Below are positions 7,774 to 16,451 of a stretch of 64,000 nt of DNA, piece after piece. The DNA is from Flavipsychrobacter sp. Lineage in GTDB: Bacteria > Bacteroidota > Bacteroidia > Chitinophagales > Chitinophagaceae. The position numbers and the translations under genes were made by a program. The notes under the pieces are model-generated. The model saw only the letters and a list, made by a program, of their open reading frames with translations. It ran no database searches and was not told the DNA's origin. The stretch is from contig JAJNBJ010000010.1 of assembly GCA_021155965.1 (NCBI GenBank), forward strand, positions 62,001-126,000, written 5' to 3'. Positions within the stretch are counted from its first letter, which is position 1. Each line of letters starts with the position of its first letter.

Positions 7774-9312
7774 GTGTTAAAACGATGGCGCAAAATATGG
7801 CGGCTTTTCCGGTATAAAGTGCTGCTTAGCTTCTTTGCGTTCATTCGTATATTTATTATATGGCTGGCGGTATATTTTTACATTAACAACCGCAGGGCAG
7901 ACCTCGACAGGTTCCAGACACGCCTTTCGAACCTTCAAAACCTGTACGGATCTGCTAATCGCGACCTGCAGAACTTTATCATATCTGGCCACCGGCAACC
8001 TTCATTCTATAGTACCGGCAGGCAAAAGGATATAGATAATTTCGACTCATTGCAGCGCCTCATACTTACTGGCATTGGCCAGATAAGGGAGGAAGCAGAC
8101 AAGAACAGTATCGACATCCGGGAACACTTAGACACTCTTGCGAAACTGCACCGGCAACTTGCCGATTCGACAAAAATGCTGCGGCATATATACATAACCA
8201 AAGGGTTTAAAGATTATGGTGCAGAGCGTAAAATGCGGGACTATGCGCTATTTCTCGAAGACTCGACGCCGGTTCAGAAAGCTGATATACTTATGCTGGG
8301 CCGCTGGGAAAAGGACTTTATGCTGCGCGGCGAACAAAAATATATTGACGCATTCAATACTATTATAGACAGCCAGGTGGTGAAATTCGCCTCCGTACCT
8401 GCAATTAATGCAGCGCTTGTGAGGTATAAGTTCGCATTTAATGATTGGGCGGCCTATTCACGTCGGCTGGGCATAAATACAGATCACGGCCTGTACACAA
8501 ATATGGAAGTCGTTATCAGCAATCTCAATAACAGGTATGGCCTTACAGGCAAAAAGGTTAGCAAAGAGATAGCTTACTTCAACCATTTATTTGCCATCAT
8601 ACTGGTCACTACTTTCATTTTTCTTGTTGCCGCATCCATCTATCTCAGCATTGTACTATCAAAAAGCCTTACCAGGGATATACACAAACTGAATAAACAC
8701 CTGGGCGCTTTTGTCCGTTCCGGCTTTAAGGAAGACCAGGATGTGGACGACCCCCTCTTTTCCAAGATCGCAGAGATACAGGGGCTGAACGAAAACATCG
8801 CCTACCTTAAAAAAGCGTTGCTTAAAACGCTTGCTAACCTTCGGAAGGCCCTGGACGAAGAGAAAGAACTCTCGAGAAAATTGCAGGTTTCTATTACCAG
8901 GCAAAATAACCAGTTCATTATTACCGCCCATCAGCAGGCCGAATTGCAGCAATACCATATCATGCTTGGTACTTTATTGCATTATACTGCCACTCCTATA
9001 ATCATCTTCGGGTCGCACCTGGAAGTGATCTTTCATAACCCTGCCTCAGACGTGATGGTGCATGCCGCCACGAAGAACGACCTGTCTCCCGGCTCCCATA
9101 TTTATGAATATTTGCCTGACGACATTTTATCCGACCTTAAAGCTGGTATAGAAACGGCACTTGCCGGAAAGGAGATAACTACCGGCTACAACATAGCGCA
9201 AAATGGGACTCCTACGAACTGGAACATCAGCCTTTACCCTGTGCGCGACGATGATAATGTTGTGTTTGCAGTAGTATTAATTGCAGAAAAGTTGGATGAC
9301 ACCGCGGTGTAA
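7774..9312 (+). CDS. Membrane PAS-domain sensor without an output domain
   Basis: The order is: membrane helix at about 17-37, a largely helical extracytoplasmic sensor of about 230 residues (CHASE3-like in character), a second membrane helix at about 268-292, a HAMP-like linker, a long coiled coil rich in Lys and Glu at about 340-390, and a PAS domain from about 395 to the end with IIFGSHLEVIFHNPASDVMV. No histidine kinase, cyclase or methyl-accepting region follows. It may act as a decoy or partner of another kinase, or have lost its output. It starts with GTG directly after a palindrome. No in-frame ATG lies nearby. Confidence 0.75.
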   Translation: MLKRWRKIWRLFRYKVLLSFFAFIRIFIIWLAVYFYINNRRADLDRFQTRLSNLQNLYGSANRDLQNFIISGHRQPSFYSTGRQKDIDNFDSLQRLILTGIGQIREEADKNSIDIREHLDTLAKLHRQLADSTKMLRHIYITKGFKDYGAERKMRDYALFLEDSTPVQKADILMLGRWEKDFMLRGEQKYIDAFNTIIDSQVVKFASVPAINAALVRYKFAFNDWAAYSRRLGINTDHGLYTNMEVVISNLNNRYGLTGKKVSKEIAYFNHLFAIILVTTFIFLVAASIYLSIVLSKSLTRDIHKLNKHLGAFVRSGFKEDQDVDDPLFSKIAEIQGLNENIAYLKKALLKTLANLRKALDEEKELSRKLQVSITRQNNQFIITAHQQAELQQYHIMLGTLLHYTATPIIIFGSHLEVIFHNPASDVMVHAATKNDLSPGSHIYEYLPDDILSDLKAGIETALAGKEITTGYNIAQNGTPTNWNISLYPVRDDDNVVFAVVLIAEKLDDTAV

Positions 9313-9325
9313 GTGGCTTTATTGC

Positions 9326-10417
9326 TTAGTGCTTCTGTATTATACCCCCTGCCACCACATCATCGCCCTCGTATATAACGGCAGACTGCCCAGGGGCAAT
9401 GCTGCTTACAGCATGTTTAAAGTCAACAAGAATTCCGCCAGCTACATTGGTCAGTGTGCTTTCTGTTCCGGGATCACGATACCTTATTTTAGTAACTGCT
9501 TCCATACCATCAGGTATTTCCGCGTATTTTACCATATTTAACCCACGCACAAACATTTGGTTGTGCTGCAACTCGTTGGCTTCACCCAATACCACCGTGT
9601 TTGTTTCTGGTAAAATATTGGTTACGAACATGGGCTTGCCCAATGCTACATCCAGCCCTTTGCGCTGGCCTATAGTATAGAACGGATAGCCCTGGTGCTT
9701 GCCCACAACCTGACCATCAGCCAATACAAAATCGCCACCCTTTACACGATCTTCAAGGCCATTCACATTACGTTTCAGGAAGCTGCGGTAATCGTTATCA
9801 GGCACAAAGCATATTTCGTAGCTCTCTGCTTTTTTAGCCAGTTCTTTGTAGCCCATATCGTAGGCTATTTGTCTTACTTCAGTCTTCAGATAGTCGCCCA
9901 ATGGATATATGCTGCGCGACAAACAATCCTGTCCTAATCCCCACAATACATAGCTCTGGTCTTTGGTCAGGTCTTTGGCTTTTGATAGTACAAAACGGCT
10001 ATTCTCTTCCCTGACCTTCACATAATGCCCGGTTGCTATATAATCACAGTTCAGGGAATTGGCGCGTTTCAGCAGGGCCGCCCATTTTATATGGGTATTG
10101 CATAAGACACACGGATTTGGAGTGCGTCCCGCTATATATTCATCAACAAAATTATTAATAACATGGTCGCCAAATTCCTCGCGGATATCAAGTACATAAT
10201 GGGGGAAGCCATGCTCCACAGCCGCTGCACGCGCATCATTGAACGAATCCAGGTTGCAGCAGCCTGTTTCCTTTTTGCCGCCGCCTGATGAAGCATAATC
10301 CCACGTTTTCATGGTAATGCCCACTACTTCATAACCCTGGTGGTGTAACATAAGGGCGCTTACGGTACTATCTATACCGCCACTCATGGCCACCAACACC
10401 TTACCTTTTTTACTCAT
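9326..10417 (-). CDS. mnmA: tRNA-specific 2-thiouridylase MnmA
   Basis: MnmA adenylates and thiolates U34 of the tRNAs for Lys, Glu and Gln in the cytoplasm. The 363-residue length is normal. The PP-loop SGGIDS is at 12-17, the catalytic Cys103 is in RTPNPCVLC, and the second Cys203 is in SYEICFVPD; these two form the persulfide/disulfide pair known for the family. The start follows a TACCTTTG box by 10 bases on the minus strand. The gene is divergent from aroB. Confidence 0.96.
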   Translation of the reverse strand: MSKKGKVLVAMSGGIDSTVSALMLHHQGYEVVGITMKTWDYASSGGGKKETGCCNLDSFNDARAAAVEHGFPHYVLDIREEFGDHVINNFVDEYIAGRTPNPCVLCNTHIKWAALLKRANSLNCDYIATGHYVKVREENSRFVLSKAKDLTKDQSYVLWGLGQDCLSRSIYPLGDYLKTEVRQIAYDMGYKELAKKAESYEICFVPDNDYRSFLKRNVNGLEDRVKGGDFVLADGQVVGKHQGYPFYTIGQRKGLDVALGKPMFVTNILPETNTVVLGEANELQHNQMFVRGLNMVKYAEIPDGMEAVTKIRYRDPGTESTLTNVAGGILVDFKHAVSSIAPGQSAVIYEGDDVVAGGIIQKH

Positions 10418-10427
10418 AACTGCGTTG

Positions 10428-10435
10428 CAAAGGTA
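10428..10435 (-). promoter_or_regulatory. Promoter -7 box TACCTTTG (mnmA)
   Basis: It matches TAnnTTTG on the minus strand, 10 bases before the mnmA ATG, giving a leader of only a few bases. Confidence 0.55.
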
Positions 10436-10506
10436 CGAATATTGTAGGTATAGGCCGATCGTGGCTATCTATAAGTGAATAGAGGGTTTCTGATAGTTAT
10501 AAAACC

Positions 10507-10514
10507 TATTTTTG
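10507..10514 (+). promoter_or_regulatory. Promoter -7 box TATTTTTG (aroB)
   Basis: It matches TAnnTTTG, 9 bases before the aroB ATG at 10524. It argues against an upstream TTG start at 10512, which overlaps the box. Confidence 0.55.
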
Positions 10515-10523
10515 AAACCAATT

Positions 10524-11561
10524 ATGCAGCAAACAGTAACTTTTCCTTCAGGCACCGTGCATTATCATTTTCAAAGCTCTTTTGCTGAGCTCTGGACGAG
10601 GTATGATAAAGAACATGCGGTGATCATTACTAACGAATACATCGCAAAACAATACGCTAAATTGCTTAAAGGCTATAAACTGCTGGTGATTCCGGTGGGT
10701 GAGCACAGTAAGAACCCGCATACGATAACCTTCCTTGCCAAAGAACTGCTGAATATGGAGGCAACGCGCAAAACCATGCTGGTAGGTATTGGCGGGGGTG
10801 TGGTAACGGATATTGTGGGTATGCTTGGCTCGATATACATGCGCGGGGTACCTTTTGGGTTTATACCTACCACCCTGCTTGGAATGGTGGATGCAGCTGT
10901 GGGAGGGAAGAATGGCATTAATGTTGGCCTGCATAAAAATATCTTGGGTGCTGTAGCACAGCCACGGTTCATACTGTATGATCCCCGTTTCCTGGATACC
11001 TTACCGGATGATGAATGGAGCAATGGCTTTGCAGAAATAATTAAGTGCGCCTGCATCTTTGACGCAGAGCTATTTGCTGAATTGCAGAAGAATAACATTT
11101 CGTATTACAAGGACCATAATGATGATGCGCTGCAGGTATTGATACAGAAATGCGTGGCACTGAAAAACAAAACGGTTGTAGAGGATGAGAAAGAAACGGG
11201 GCTGAGAAAACTGCTGAACTTTGGGCATACTGCTGCCCATGCCATTGAGAACCTTTATGAAATACCACATGGCAAGGCAGTGGGCATTGGAATGGTGATA
11301 GCTGCACGGGTGTCATCACAAGTGGCCGGCCTGAACGAGCACGTTGTAACTGACCTTGAGGAGTTACTGGGAAGGTACCACCTGCCGATAAGCCTTAAGA
11401 TCGATGCTAAGAAAGCGATAGAGATAATGAGGATGGATAAAAAGCGAAGCGGTGATATGATGGACTATATAGTTCTTGAAAAGATTGGGAAGGCTGCTAT
11501 TCGTTCATTACCGCTTACGGCTATAGAAAAAGCTCTTTTCGATTATGAAAGCGATAATTGA
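10524..11561 (+). CDS. aroB: 3-dehydroquinate synthase AroB
   Basis: AroB converts DAHP to 3-dehydroquinate using NAD and a divalent metal, the second step of the shikimate pathway. The NAD-binding segment 'VGIGGGVVTDIVGMLGS' and the following 'PTTLLGMVDAAVGGKNGIN' are characteristic. Metal-ligand regions are NGFAEIIK (Glu) and LNFGHTAAHAIE and 'IPHGKAVGIGM' (His). Length is 345 residues. It overlaps aroA by 17 bases, and aroC follows, so three shikimate genes run together. Confidence 0.96.
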   Translation: MQQTVTFPSGTVHYHFQSSFAELWTRYDKEHAVIITNEYIAKQYAKLLKGYKLLVIPVGEHSKNPHTITFLAKELLNMEATRKTMLVGIGGGVVTDIVGMLGSIYMRGVPFGFIPTTLLGMVDAAVGGKNGINVGLHKNILGAVAQPRFILYDPRFLDTLPDDEWSNGFAEIIKCACIFDAELFAELQKNNISYYKDHNDDALQVLIQKCVALKNKTVVEDEKETGLRKLLNFGHTAAHAIENLYEIPHGKAVGIGMVIAARVSSQVAGLNEHVVTDLEELLGRYHLPISLKIDAKKAIEIMRMDKKRSGDMMDYIVLEKIGKAAIRSLPLTAIEKALFDYESDN

Positions 11562-12813
11562 ACCAGGAAATATAAATGGTATCATCGCTGCTCCGCCATC
11601 CAAGAGCATGACACAGCGCGTATATGCTGCTGCGCTTTTGCATAAGGGTAAAACAGTTATTCATAATGCGGGTATATCAGATGATGAGAATGCCGCTTTG
11701 CAGATCATACGGCAGCTAGGTGCTAAGGTTGTATCGCTCCCGGATAAGGGCATGGAAATAACCAGTAATGGGGTAGTGCCAATATCCGGCGTCATCAACT
11801 GCAACGAGAGTGGATTGGGCGCACGCTTGTTTACGCCCATAGCTGGTCTGTGCGATCAGCGCATACAAATTGAAGGGCATGGCACATTGCTTCGTCGGCC
11901 AATGGACGGGTTTGGAGAAATTTTGCCGCAGCTAAATTGTTACCTGACTGGTTTTGCCGGAAATATTCCGTTTGCCATACAAGGCCCTATGCAGGCCAAG
12001 AGCATACAGCTTGATGCAAGTGATGGTTCTCAATTTTTAAGTGGGTTGTTATTTGCATACAGTAGTTGTGTTAAGGAAGCAGTAACTATAACTGTGAAAG
12101 GACTGAAAAGTAAACCATACATAGATATGACCCTGGAGGTATTGGCGCATTTTGGCAAAACCATTACGCACAATAACTACAAGGAGTTTATTATAGATCC
12201 TGCTGTATTTACCCACAAGGATGAATTGACAATAAATGTAACCGGGGATTGGAGCAGTGCAGCATACTACCTGGTAGCCGGTGCTGTTGCAGGGGATATT
12301 ACTGTGTCAAACATGCAGATAGGATCGAAACAGGCAGATGTGGCTATACTCGAAGTTTTGAAAAGTGCAGGCGCTGAAGTTACACAGATAGAAAATAGTT
12401 TTTCAGTAAAAAAAACCCGTTTAAACGCATTTGAACTTGATGCTACTGATTGCCCCGACCTGTTTCCTGTCCTGGCGATCCTGGGTGCTTGTTGCGATGG
12501 CGAGAGTCATATACGTGGGGTGCATAGATTATTTCATAAGGAAAGCAACCGTGTGGAGAGTATTACAGAGATGTTGCATGATTTTGCAGTGCCATTCTCG
12601 GTTGAGGATGATACCTTATTTATAACCGGTGTGCCGAAATTACAGGGAACCATTATAGATTCGTATCATGATCATAGGATAGTGATGGCAGCAGCTATTG
12701 GGGCTCTTCGTGCCAATGGGCCGGTGGAAATTACTTTTGCCGAGTCTGTGAATAAATCGTATCCTGATTTTTTCAAAGAGTTGATAGCGTGTGGTGGAAA
12801 TGTGAGGCTATGA
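11545..12813 (+). CDS. aroA: EPSP synthase AroA (3-phosphoshikimate 1-carboxyvinyltransferase)
   Basis: AroA joins phosphoenolpyruvate to shikimate 3-phosphate. The N-terminus has the substrate-binding PPSKSMTQR segment, and the middle has SGLGARLFTPIAG where the classical enzyme has the GNAGTAMR loop. The C-terminal half shows LDATDCPDLFPVLA, HKESNR and 'DSYHDHRIVMAAAIGAL', all family hallmarks. The 422 residues are typical. It begins inside the end of aroB. The altered PEP loop appears usual for this phylum as far as I recall. Confidence 0.95.
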   Translation: MKAIIEPGNINGIIAAPPSKSMTQRVYAAALLHKGKTVIHNAGISDDENAALQIIRQLGAKVVSLPDKGMEITSNGVVPISGVINCNESGLGARLFTPIAGLCDQRIQIEGHGTLLRRPMDGFGEILPQLNCYLTGFAGNIPFAIQGPMQAKSIQLDASDGSQFLSGLLFAYSSCVKEAVTITVKGLKSKPYIDMTLEVLAHFGKTITHNNYKEFIIDPAVFTHKDELTINVTGDWSSAAYYLVAGAVAGDITVSNMQIGSKQADVAILEVLKSAGAEVTQIENSFSVKKTRLNAFELDATDCPDLFPVLAILGACCDGESHIRGVHRLFHKESNRVESITEMLHDFAVPFSVEDDTLFITGVPKLQGTIIDSYHDHRIVMAAAIGALRANGPVEITFAESVNKSYPDFFKELIACGGNVRL

Positions 12814-12838
12814 TTGATTAATTTGTATTTTTAGTCTA

Positions 12839-13819
12839 ATGAACACATTTGGCAACATATTCAGGGTTAGCATCTTCGGTGAATCTCACGGTAGGTGGGT
12901 TGGTGTAACCATTGATGGCTGTCCTGCAGGCATTGATATTAGCGAAGCAGATCTTATTCCCGACCTGGAGCGCCGGAAAGCAGGCCAAGCAGGAACTACA
13001 CCGCGAAAGGAAGATGATGCGCCAATATTTGCCAGTGGTGTATTCAATAATAAAACAACAGGTGCGCCACTGACTATTGTTTTTGAAAATAGTAATACCC
13101 GTTCGGCTGATTATGATGCGATAAAAACAACTCCCCGTCCGGGCCATGCAGATTTTGTGCTGAGTAAAAAATTCAATGGGTTCAATGACCATCGCGGTGG
13201 TGGGCATTCATCCGGTAGGCTTACGGTAGCATTGGTAGCTGCGGGTGTGGTTGCGAAGAAAATATTAGGTTCTGTTTTGGTTAATGCCACTCTTATAGAG
13301 GCAGGAGGTAACATAGATGTTGAGGCTGCTATCAACAAAGCCATTGAGCAGCAGGATAGTATTGGTGGCATTGTGGCGTGCAATGTGAAAGGGTTGCCTG
13401 TGGGATTAGGTGAACCATTCTTTAATTCTGTTGAATCTGTTATCAGTCATGCCGTATTTTCCATCCCTGCTATTAAAGGAGTAGAATTTGGCAATGGTTT
13501 TGCGTCTGCACGAATGAATGGCTGTGAGCATAATGATGCCATCGTTGACGAGCAGGGTACTACCCGTACCAATCATGCCGGCGGAGTTAATGGAGGCATA
13601 ACCAATGGAAACGAGCTTTATTTCAGGGTGGCGGTGAAACCAACAAGCAGTACGCCTAAAGAACAGCAAACGTGGAACAACGCTACCGGCTCTGTAGAGT
13701 CTTTTACCGTAAAAGGACGGCATGATCTCTGCATTGCTTTACGGGTTCCCGTAGTTGTGGAAGCTGTTACTGCCATAGCCCTTGCGGACCTGTTGTTAAT
13801 ATCGAAGGCATATAGATAG
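12839..13819 (+). CDS. aroC: Chorismate synthase AroC
   Basis: AroC makes chorismate from EPSP using reduced FMN. The signature GESHGRWVGVTIDGCPAG is near the N-terminus, followed by 'ERRKAGQAGTTPRKE' and DHRGGGHSSGR. The C-terminal 'KGRHDLCIALRVPVV' motif is present. At 326 residues it is slightly shorter than the common 350-360 length but contains all core motifs. It starts 25 bases after aroA. A TATTTTTAG element ends four bases before the ATG, so it may also have its own promoter with almost no leader. Confidence 0.95.
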   Translation: MNTFGNIFRVSIFGESHGRWVGVTIDGCPAGIDISEADLIPDLERRKAGQAGTTPRKEDDAPIFASGVFNNKTTGAPLTIVFENSNTRSADYDAIKTTPRPGHADFVLSKKFNGFNDHRGGGHSSGRLTVALVAAGVVAKKILGSVLVNATLIEAGGNIDVEAAINKAIEQQDSIGGIVACNVKGLPVGLGEPFFNSVESVISHAVFSIPAIKGVEFGNGFASARMNGCEHNDAIVDEQGTTRTNHAGGVNGGITNGNELYFRVAVKPTSSTPKEQQTWNNATGSVESFTVKGRHDLCIALRVPVVVEAVTAIALADLLLISKAYR

Positions 13820-13890
13820 AGGTATTAACGCAGTTTTATGAATTTAACCGTACAGGAGTTGTAATTTTAGCACGAATTCAAAATAGAGGA

Positions 13891-14991
13891 ATGAGGAACA
13901 TAGCTATACTTTCAGTTTTAGTATTACTTTCATTAAACAGTTTTGCGCAAAGAGCAGGTAAGGTGCAGCCTGAGGCTATTCGTATGTATGATCCGCTCTC
14001 AGGTGTGCTACACTCTGCCAAGACCACGGTGCTGGGAGACACCCTTACTCTATCACATATCGCAACGACTGATTCACTTACGATATATAAACTTGCTTCA
14101 GGCGGTTATGTTACCGGGACTAATTTCTGGGGCGATAAAGCATTTGCTGAGCGTTATGACCATACGGACGATACCGGAAAGAATATGAAGGTGATCGGTT
14201 TGTTTGCGCTGTTCTCAGGAAATGTCACTGCTGCGTCGAATAAGACTGTGACCTTTACTGTATGGGATGAAGGGCCGAAACAAATGATCTCTGCAACACG
14301 ACACTTCCGGGGTTTTCCGAATAATATCCTTGATACGCTTACGGTTCCGGGAACTCAATTAGGTATTGGAGCTACTATTGATACCTTAAAACAATTCCTT
14401 TTCGCAACACCAACAGTTAACTTCCATAGTTCGTTTTTTATTGGTTATAGTATTAATTACGATTACGCATCGCTGGCAGGAGATACATTGGGATTGGCTT
14501 CTACGTTGCATGGCGACCGCTTTCCCGCAATTGATTATACGTTTTCTTACAATGTGTCGACATTTGACACCACGCTCGATACTGTTTTCAATGTTCAGAA
14601 TGCTGTGAAGCAATCGGATAACAGGTGGTATGACAACTACTCCCAGAATGACTCTATCCGCAATAACCTGGCTATTTATCCTATCATAATCATGGGCTAT
14701 CCGGCCAGTGTGAAAGGCATCACCCGTAATTATCTTACTTTTTATGGTAATTACCCCAACCCAACTACAGGAAATACGAATGTGAAATTCTCGCTGGCGA
14801 AAAATACGGATATAACTATCCAACTTATGGATATGAGCGGGCGGGTATTAAATACTAGTCAAGAAAATAATGTTGATATTGGCGAACATATCCTTCAACT
14901 GAATACTGCTGCATTGCCGGCAGGTGAATACCTGTATCTGTTGCGTACCACAGATGGTGATGGCATCGCCGGAAAGATCATCAAACAATAA
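13891..14991 (+). CDS. T9SS-sorted secreted protein of unknown function
   Basis: The protein has a signal peptide (to about residue 19, ...NSFAQ) and a central beta-rich region of about 260 residues that I do not recognise, with many Thr/Asp/Tyr-rich stretches. The C-terminal ~75 residues start at 'YGNYPNPTTGNTNV' and end 'GIAGKIIKQ', a type A T9SS sorting domain. It should be secreted or attached to the cell surface. A purine-rich AGAGGA lies just before the ATG. It ends 11 bases from a convergent gene. Confidence 0.85.
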   Translation: MRNIAILSVLVLLSLNSFAQRAGKVQPEAIRMYDPLSGVLHSAKTTVLGDTLTLSHIATTDSLTIYKLASGGYVTGTNFWGDKAFAERYDHTDDTGKNMKVIGLFALFSGNVTAASNKTVTFTVWDEGPKQMISATRHFRGFPNNILDTLTVPGTQLGIGATIDTLKQFLFATPTVNFHSSFFIGYSINYDYASLAGDTLGLASTLHGDRFPAIDYTFSYNVSTFDTTLDTVFNVQNAVKQSDNRWYDNYSQNDSIRNNLAIYPIIIMGYPASVKGITRNYLTFYGNYPNPTTGNTNVKFSLAKNTDITIQLMDMSGRVLNTSQENNVDIGEHILQLNTAALPAGEYLYLLRTTDGDGIAGKIIKQ

Positions 14992-15002
14992 TGTAAAATC
15001 CT

Positions 15003-16040
15003 TTATGGTCTGGGATTTGCGTGCATCCACTCCACCATATACTTGGGGTCCAACTGGTAGTAGGCGTAAACGCTTTTATATTCTATTACACTGTTGTTCA
15101 CCCAGTAAATAGTGGGTACACCATTGTGCTCACCTTTTTTAAGCCCCGAATTGATCATTTCTTCAAATTCCTCGTTATGAGGGTAGTGGAGATAAGGCAC
15201 TTTTTCAGCATGTGTCTCGTCAAAGAATTGTTTCTTATGGTCTTTGTTTCCTGCAAGTACCATAAATAGCGGGATATCAGGGTGCTGCTGGTGGATAATA
15301 TGCATCAGCTTTGCCGCCTTTTTACAATGGGGGCAGGTAAGGCTCATAAACGCAATGATGTGTTTGCCCTGCCTTAGCTCTACAGTTGGTTTAGGCTCAT
15401 ACTTATATAACGGCTCCAGGTTAATGGGGCTGGAATACTTAACAGGGCTGGTACCGATATATATATTGTTTACCGCAAACGGTACCGAAAAGCTTGCAGC
15501 GCATAAAGCCATACAAACGTACTCCTGGAATTTATACGGCTTCACCGGGTAAATGAACATCAGTAAAACCGCTGCCGTTATCATTGCTGCATTCTTCCAT
15601 ATTGCCTGCGACGGTGTCATAGTGATCTTATTGCCGAAACAGCCGCAATTGCCGGTATTGCCTTGTTTTAGCATTATAACCAACAGGTAGGCAATGAATA
15701 TTATAAGAATAGCAATAACCGCTTTGTAAGTAAACTGCCGCAGGTAGATGTGGAATAGTAGGAAAAGGCCTAGTAGCAGTTCCAACCCTATCATTATACG
15801 GGCAATGATGCCTGCTGCCAGCATGCTGTTAATGCCCAGGTCGAGGAATGTCCACTGGAAACTATCGAAAGCATTGGTGGCGCCCGGGGTATCTACAAGA
15901 TAAAACCCCTTCAGCTCAACTCCCGATTTTGTATAGGCTGAATATAAAAAAGTGGTAGCTAGGGCAAGCAATAAAATAGCGCCTAAGGTGCGCTTGATAT
16001 AAAATAAAATACCTTTTGGGGCAGGGGAAACTGGATCCAT
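15003..16040 (-). CDS. MauE/DoxX-type membrane protein fused to a thioredoxin-like domain
   Basis: Residues 1-200 form about five or six membrane helices of the MauE/DoxX family, including the paired-Cys motif GNCGCFG that is typical of MauE redox partners. Residues about 230-345 form a thioredoxin-like domain with CPHC in SLTCPHCKKAAKL and the cis-Pro region NGVPTIY. The fusion suggests electrons pass across the inner membrane to a periplasmic thioredoxin domain, but the target is unknown. The small Cys-rich lipoprotein gene 90 bases upstream on the same strand could be a substrate. Confidence 0.85.
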   Translation of the reverse strand: MDPVSPAPKGILFYIKRTLGAILLLALATTFLYSAYTKSGVELKGFYLVDTPGATNAFDSFQWTFLDLGINSMLAAGIIARIMIGLELLLGLFLLFHIYLRQFTYKAVIAILIIFIAYLLVIMLKQGNTGNCGCFGNKITMTPSQAIWKNAAMITAAVLLMFIYPVKPYKFQEYVCMALCAASFSVPFAVNNIYIGTSPVKYSSPINLEPLYKYEPKPTVELRQGKHIIAFMSLTCPHCKKAAKLMHIIHQQHPDIPLFMVLAGNKDHKKQFFDETHAEKVPYLHYPHNEEFEEMINSGLKKGEHNGVPTIYWVNNSVIEYKSVYAYYQLDPKYMVEWMHANPRP

Positions 16041-16130
16041 AACTATTATGGCTCAAACCTACATAAAAAGATGTTATTGGTAAAAAAAATCCAAACCTGT
16101 TGTTTGCTAAAGGTTTGATAATAATGGTGT

Positions 16131-16379
16131 TTAGTAAAGCGTGCAGGTTTCCTTCGTTTTAATGTAGTTCACCTCTTTTTCGTACGAATTTTCTTCGCAC
16201 TTGCTTTGGGCCTTTGATTTGGTGTCCGATATGTCATATTCATGAACTGCGGTATCCGGCAGGCCGGGGATACCACTATAGGTGATCTCGCAACGGCATA
16301 TATACTTTTTTACACAGGAACTCGTAGAGCAAACAACTGCAAGTATCAGCACCGGTAATAAAAAAGGGCGAAATTTCAT
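16131..16379 (-). CDS. Small Cys-rich lipoprotein (82 aa)
   Basis: A signal peptide ends in a lipobox-like STSSCVKK, with the lipidated Cys at about residue 22. The mature part is only about 60 residues and holds four further Cys (YICRCEI, QSKCEEN, KETCTLY), enough for two disulfides. I do not recognise the family. It precedes the MauE-thioredoxin gene on the same strand. Confidence 0.7.
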   Translation of the reverse strand: MKFRPFLLPVLILAVVCSTSSCVKKYICRCEITYSGIPGLPDTAVHEYDISDTKSKAQSKCEENSYEKEVNYIKTKETCTLY

Positions 16380-16451
16380 GAATTAGATTTTATTAAGGGG
16401 TGAAGTTAGTGATATACAGCTAAATATCAAAATCCGGGCTTGTTTACAATA

